Source of the DNA: Methylosinus sp. PW1
GTDB taxonomy: Bacteria; Pseudomonadota; Alphaproteobacteria; Rhizobiales; Beijerinckiaceae
Assembly: GCF_000745215.1 (NCBI RefSeq)
Contig: NZ_JQNK01000009.1
Span: forward strand, 1,736,001 to 1,800,000
DNA length: 64,000 nt
Direction: 5' to 3'
This document shows positions 59,899 to 64,000 of this stretch, piece after piece (position 1 is the first letter of the stretch; each line of letters opens with the position of its first letter). Made by a program: the position numbers and the translations under genes. Under the pieces are notes generated by a model. That model saw nothing but the letters and a program-made list of their open reading frames with translations. It ran no database searches and was not told the origin of the DNA.

Positions 59899-60840
59899 AT
59901 GCTTCATTCGTCGCTCCGCGCGCTCGTCGCCGCCCTTCTCTTCTGCCTCTCTTGCGGCGTCGCCGCGGCGCGCGCGCCGCTGGTGCTGTTCACGGATTTC
60001 GGAACGGCGGACGGCGCCGTCGCCGCGATGAAAGGCGTCGCCTATTCCATTTCGCAGGATCTCCTGGTCGCCGATCTCAGCCATGAGGATCCTGGAAGCA
60101 TATTCGCCGGCGCCTATCGCCTCTATCAGGCGGAGCCATATTGGCCGAAAGGCTCCGTGTTCGTCGCCGTCGTCGATCCCGGCGTCGGAACGGGGCGGTT
60201 GGCCATTGCGCTGGAGACGCTGAGCGGCCGCTTTTTCCTCGCGCCCAACAATGGGCTGCTGACATTGGTCGCCGAGCGCGAGGGCGTGAAGGAAGTGCGC
60301 GAGATCGACGAGAGCGTGAACCGCCGGCCCGGCTCCGAGCAATCCCACACATTTCACGGCCGCGATATTTTCGCCTATGCCGGCGCGCGTCTGGCGGCGG
60401 GCGCGCAGAGCTTCGAGCAGATCGGCCGCAAGCTGCCGCCAGAAGCGCTGGTCACGATTCCCTATCGCGCGGCGGAACGCAAAGGCGATGCGGTCAGCGG
60501 AATCATTCCCGTGCTCGACGCGCATTTCGGCAATGTGTGGTCGAACATTCCGAAAGCCCTGTTCGACGAGTTGAAGATCTCGCTGGGCGAGCCGGTGCGT
60601 CTGCGCATTCGCCACGGCGATCGGCTCGTCGCCGCTCTCGACGCGCCCTATGAGCGCACATTCGGCGACGTTCCGCAGGGGCGCCCGCTCGTCTACGTCA
60701 ACAGCCTCTTCGACATGGCCGTCGCGCTCAATCTCGGCGATTTCGCCAAGAGCTATGGCGTCGACTCCGGCCCCGACTGGACGATCGAGCTTTCGCGCGC
60801 CGATCTTGCGCACGCGCCTCGAGGCCAGGCCGAGAAGTGA
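59899..60840 (+). CDS. Exported SAM hydrolase / DUF62-family protein
   Basis: A 313-residue protein of the S-adenosyl-L-methionine hydroxide adenosyltransferase (DUF62/fluorinase-like) family. The N-terminal domain has L-F-T-D-F-G-T-A-D-G near 30-40, V-D-P-G-V-G-T near 94 and F-H-G-R-D-I-F near 155, and the C-terminal domain I-R-H-G-D near 235. Enzymes of this type hydrolyse SAM to adenosine and methionine. A clear signal peptide (1-26, ending A-A-A-R-A) precedes the domain, which is odd because SAM is cytosolic. ATG 59899 is preferred over a start at 59836. Confidence 0.87.
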   Translation: MLHSSLRALVAALLFCLSCGVAAARAPLVLFTDFGTADGAVAAMKGVAYSISQDLLVADLSHEDPGSIFAGAYRLYQAEPYWPKGSVFVAVVDPGVGTGRLAIALETLSGRFFLAPNNGLLTLVAEREGVKEVREIDESVNRRPGSEQSHTFHGRDIFAYAGARLAAGAQSFEQIGRKLPPEALVTIPYRAAERKGDAVSGIIPVLDAHFGNVWSNIPKALFDELKISLGEPVRLRIRHGDRLVAALDAPYERTFGDVPQGRPLVYVNSLFDMAVALNLGDFAKSYGVDSGPDWTIELSRADLAHAPRGQAEK

Positions 60841-60857
60841 GCGCCCGGGCGGGGCTC

Positions 60858-62639
<1,782 letters not shown>

Positions 62640-63001
62640 GAATCCTGCGGGACGCGAGACGTCCCGATCCCTTTTTTCGTGAATGGGCGCGAGGCGACGC
62701 GAGACGAAGCTGCGTCGCGGCTGTTTCCGGGAATGTCTTTCGTGAGAAGATCGTCAGAGCCGACAGGATCGGCAGAGCGACATGCGCGAGAGAGCAGCCC
62801 GGTATTTTCGAACCGGGCTCACTGCCTGAACTCTCTAGGCGCGGCCCGGGGAACGATGAGACATGACGAATTTCATCATGGCGACTCCCCGATAGAGATG
62901 ACGAGCGTCGCCGATGCGACGCGCCATATTGCAGTGCAATATGGCGAGATTCATGCGCCCAAAGCGCCGCTCTGTCAACCGCGCCGGCGCCGCTCGGCGC
63001 A
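62640..63001 (-). promoter_or_regulatory. 362-base region upstream of the ABC exporter
   Basis: No gene is seen in this gap. The notable feature is a perfect 25-base palindrome at 62922-62946 (CGCCATATTGCA-G-TGCAATATGGCG). TTGCA-N-TGCAA palindromes are used by several alphaproteobacterial regulators; the position suggests control of the exporter gene. A second short stretch near 62870-62890 is AT-richer and may hold the promoter. Confidence 0.5.
62922..62946. promoter_or_regulatory. Perfect 25-base palindrome (candidate operator)
   Basis: Twelve-base arms CGCCATATTGCA and TGCAATATGGCG flank a single G. Length, symmetry and short spacer fit binding of a dimeric helix-turn-helix regulator (TetR/MarR/GntR or PhaR-like); no cognate regulator is evident in the window. 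Confidence 0.6.
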
Positions 63002-63850
63002 TCAGAGGGTAGGACGATAATCCTTCGCGCCCCAATGCAGCAAATGGCGCGCGCGCTCCGGCCCCTGCGCCTCGGCCGCCAGCCCATAATGCAGGGCGAG
63101 CCGCTCGAGCGCGATTTTCAGCACCACTTTGGCGGAGCGCTGCGGCCAGCCGCGCTCGCTCTCGACGAGCTCGAGGCCTTTCAAATAGCCGCAGACGTCT
63201 GTGAGCAATCCGCCGAGCTCCGGCCCCACCGCATCGAAGGCGAGAGAGAGTCGCCGACGCGCGTCGATCGCCACATTGGCGATATCGGCGCCCGCGCCGC
63301 CGCCGCGCGCGGAGCCGATCGCCGCCTCCCAATCGGCGGTGACGCGCTGGAGAATGGCGGCCTGCGTCACATCGCGACGGAAGCGCTCGCCGGCCTCGAT
63401 CTGCTCCGGCGCGAGAAATGGACGGCCGTCGCGATCCTTGCGGCGCGCGAGCCAGGCGAGCGGGCTCTCGCCCTCATTGACCAGCGTCGGGCGCGCGCCC
63501 TTCTCGACCACGCGCGGCGCGAGCGCGCTGTGCTGCGCGAAAAAGGGGTTCGCCTCGGCCGGCGCCGCGAGGCGCCTCAGATGAGCGCGCCCCTCATCTG
63601 TCAGATGCAGACGGCGCGCCTCGCCGGCGCCGTCCCAGCGCGCCAATCCGCGCGCCACCGCTATATCGGCGATGCTTTCGGCGAGACGCGCCCGCGCGAC
63701 CGTGACGCCTTTGCGCGGCGCGGCGACGACGATCGACCGCGCGCCGAGCGGATCGGCCATCGTCTGCGCGCCGGGCTCGCTCATCGCCTCCAGCAGACGG
63801 CGCAGCGCGCGCGCCTCGGTCTCGTCTCTCTGTCTTTGAACGCCACTCAT
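63002..63850 (-). CDS. DUF6456 domain protein (putative DNA-binding regulator)
   Basis: A 282-residue cytoplasmic protein. The N-terminal half contains a winged-helix-like segment (about 50-95; L-A-E-S-I-A-D-I-A-V-A-R-G-L-A-R-W, L-T-D-E-G-R-A-H-L-R-R-L), and the C-terminal DUF6456 domain (about 125-275) has S-P-L-A-W-L-A-R-R-K-D-R-D-G-R-P-F-L near 128 and the Q-R-S-A-K-V-V-L-K-I-A-L-E-R-L-A block near 240. This family is confined to alphaproteobacteria and probably regulatory. Its ATG overlaps the stop of the upstream partial gene. Confidence 0.87.
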   Translation of the reverse strand: MSGVQRQRDETEARALRRLLEAMSEPGAQTMADPLGARSIVVAAPRKGVTVARARLAESIADIAVARGLARWDGAGEARRLHLTDEGRAHLRRLAAPAEANPFFAQHSALAPRVVEKGARPTLVNEGESPLAWLARRKDRDGRPFLAPEQIEAGERFRRDVTQAAILQRVTADWEAAIGSARGGGAGADIANVAIDARRRLSLAFDAVGPELGGLLTDVCGYLKGLELVESERGWPQRSAKVVLKIALERLALHYGLAAEAQGPERARHLLHWGAKDYRPTL

Positions 63851-64000
63851 GAATCGTCTCCGGTTGGATGTGAGCTGAAGGAAGAAGCGATCGTCTCGAT
63901 GAGGCGCCGCTGCGCGCGCAGCGCCTGTTCCAGCGCGGCCACGGCGCGATCGAAATTCTCTTCGTCGCGGCGGTCCTCCACCCGCGCGCAGGCGTGGCGG
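63847..64000 (-). CDS. C-terminal end of an unidentified gene (continues beyond window)
   Basis: The last 50 codons of a minus-strand gene, reading V-E-D-R-R-D-E-E-N-F-D-R-A-V-A-A-L-E-Q-A and ending S-H-P-T-G-D-D-S. The part seen is helical and possibly coiled coil. Its stop overlaps the DUF6456 start (ATGA), so the two are translationally coupled. Too little is present to name it. Confidence 0.55.
   Translation of the reverse strand, partial: RHACARVEDRRDEENFDRAVAALEQALRAQRRLIETIASSFSSHPTGDDS

Overview
The window is GC-rich chromosomal DNA from an alphaproteobacterium, most likely of the order Rhizobiales/Hyphomicrobiales. Evidence is a MucR/Ros regulator, DUF6456, DUF3775 and DUF971 proteins, an rpiA-DUF2059-gor operon, and a dispersed intergenic repeat with a GAACCGGTTC core of the kind common in that order. 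The codon habits and the copper-type gene content would fit a Methylocystaceae methanotroph, but no methane monooxygenase gene is present, so the family is a guess.

Layout. 1-1958: end of RNase D, then lptC-lptA (LPS export). 1965-12084: two divergent operons and neighbours that look like a stress and NAD-salvage block (HPF/cold-shock fusion, phosphoribosyltransferase, alanine dehydrogenase, YbhB; alpha/beta hydrolase, PRPP synthetase with an extra N-terminal domain, nicotinate phosphoribosyltransferase; nicotinamidase; Hsp20). 12295-22692: mixed housekeeping genes (phosphoesterase, trypsin-like protease, dihaem cytochrome c, CarS-like membrane protein, Rieske-FAD reductase, MucR, L,D-transpeptidase, moaA, solute-binding protein, beta-hydroxyacid dehydrogenase). 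22867-24820: a three-gene bufferin-type RiPP operon (Cys-rich precursor, DUF692 enzyme, DUF2063 partner). 24912-31928: UvrD/PcrA helicase, a NusG paralogue, and a convergent polysaccharide set with an O-antigen ligase-like protein.

31981-40232 holds a complete TonB energy-transduction locus: exbB-exbD-tonB followed by three further small proteins that each consist of a signal peptide and a TonB-type C-terminal domain, then a secreted BNR/sialidase-fold protein. Divergent from it are two small Cys-containing exported proteins that resemble the copper-associated DUF2946 group and a large TonB-dependent receptor. The context suggests metal (perhaps copper) uptake, but the substrate is not proven. 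40377-47058 returns to housekeeping: cupin, glutathione reductase, DUF2059, rpiA, ABC-F ATPase and M23 peptidase.

At 47273 a tRNA-Ser(CGA) gene is followed at once by a tyrosine integrase and about 10.8 kb of mosaic DNA. A 13-bp direct repeat of the tRNA 3' end at 58141-58153 is a candidate distal attachment site. The element carries mobC, a relaxase cut off after its first codons by an IS21-family element, a DUF3644 fragment on the other side of that IS, a DUF6876 gene, a serine resolvase with a res-like site, an AT-rich three-gene operon of unknown function, and two small genes. Beyond the candidate att site lie a HEPN-like gene, a scar where two genes are both 5'-truncated, and a toxin-antitoxin pair. 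Chromosomal genes resume with a secreted SAM-hydrolase-family protein, an ABC exporter and DUF6456.

All functions are inferred from reading the translated sequence; no database search was run.
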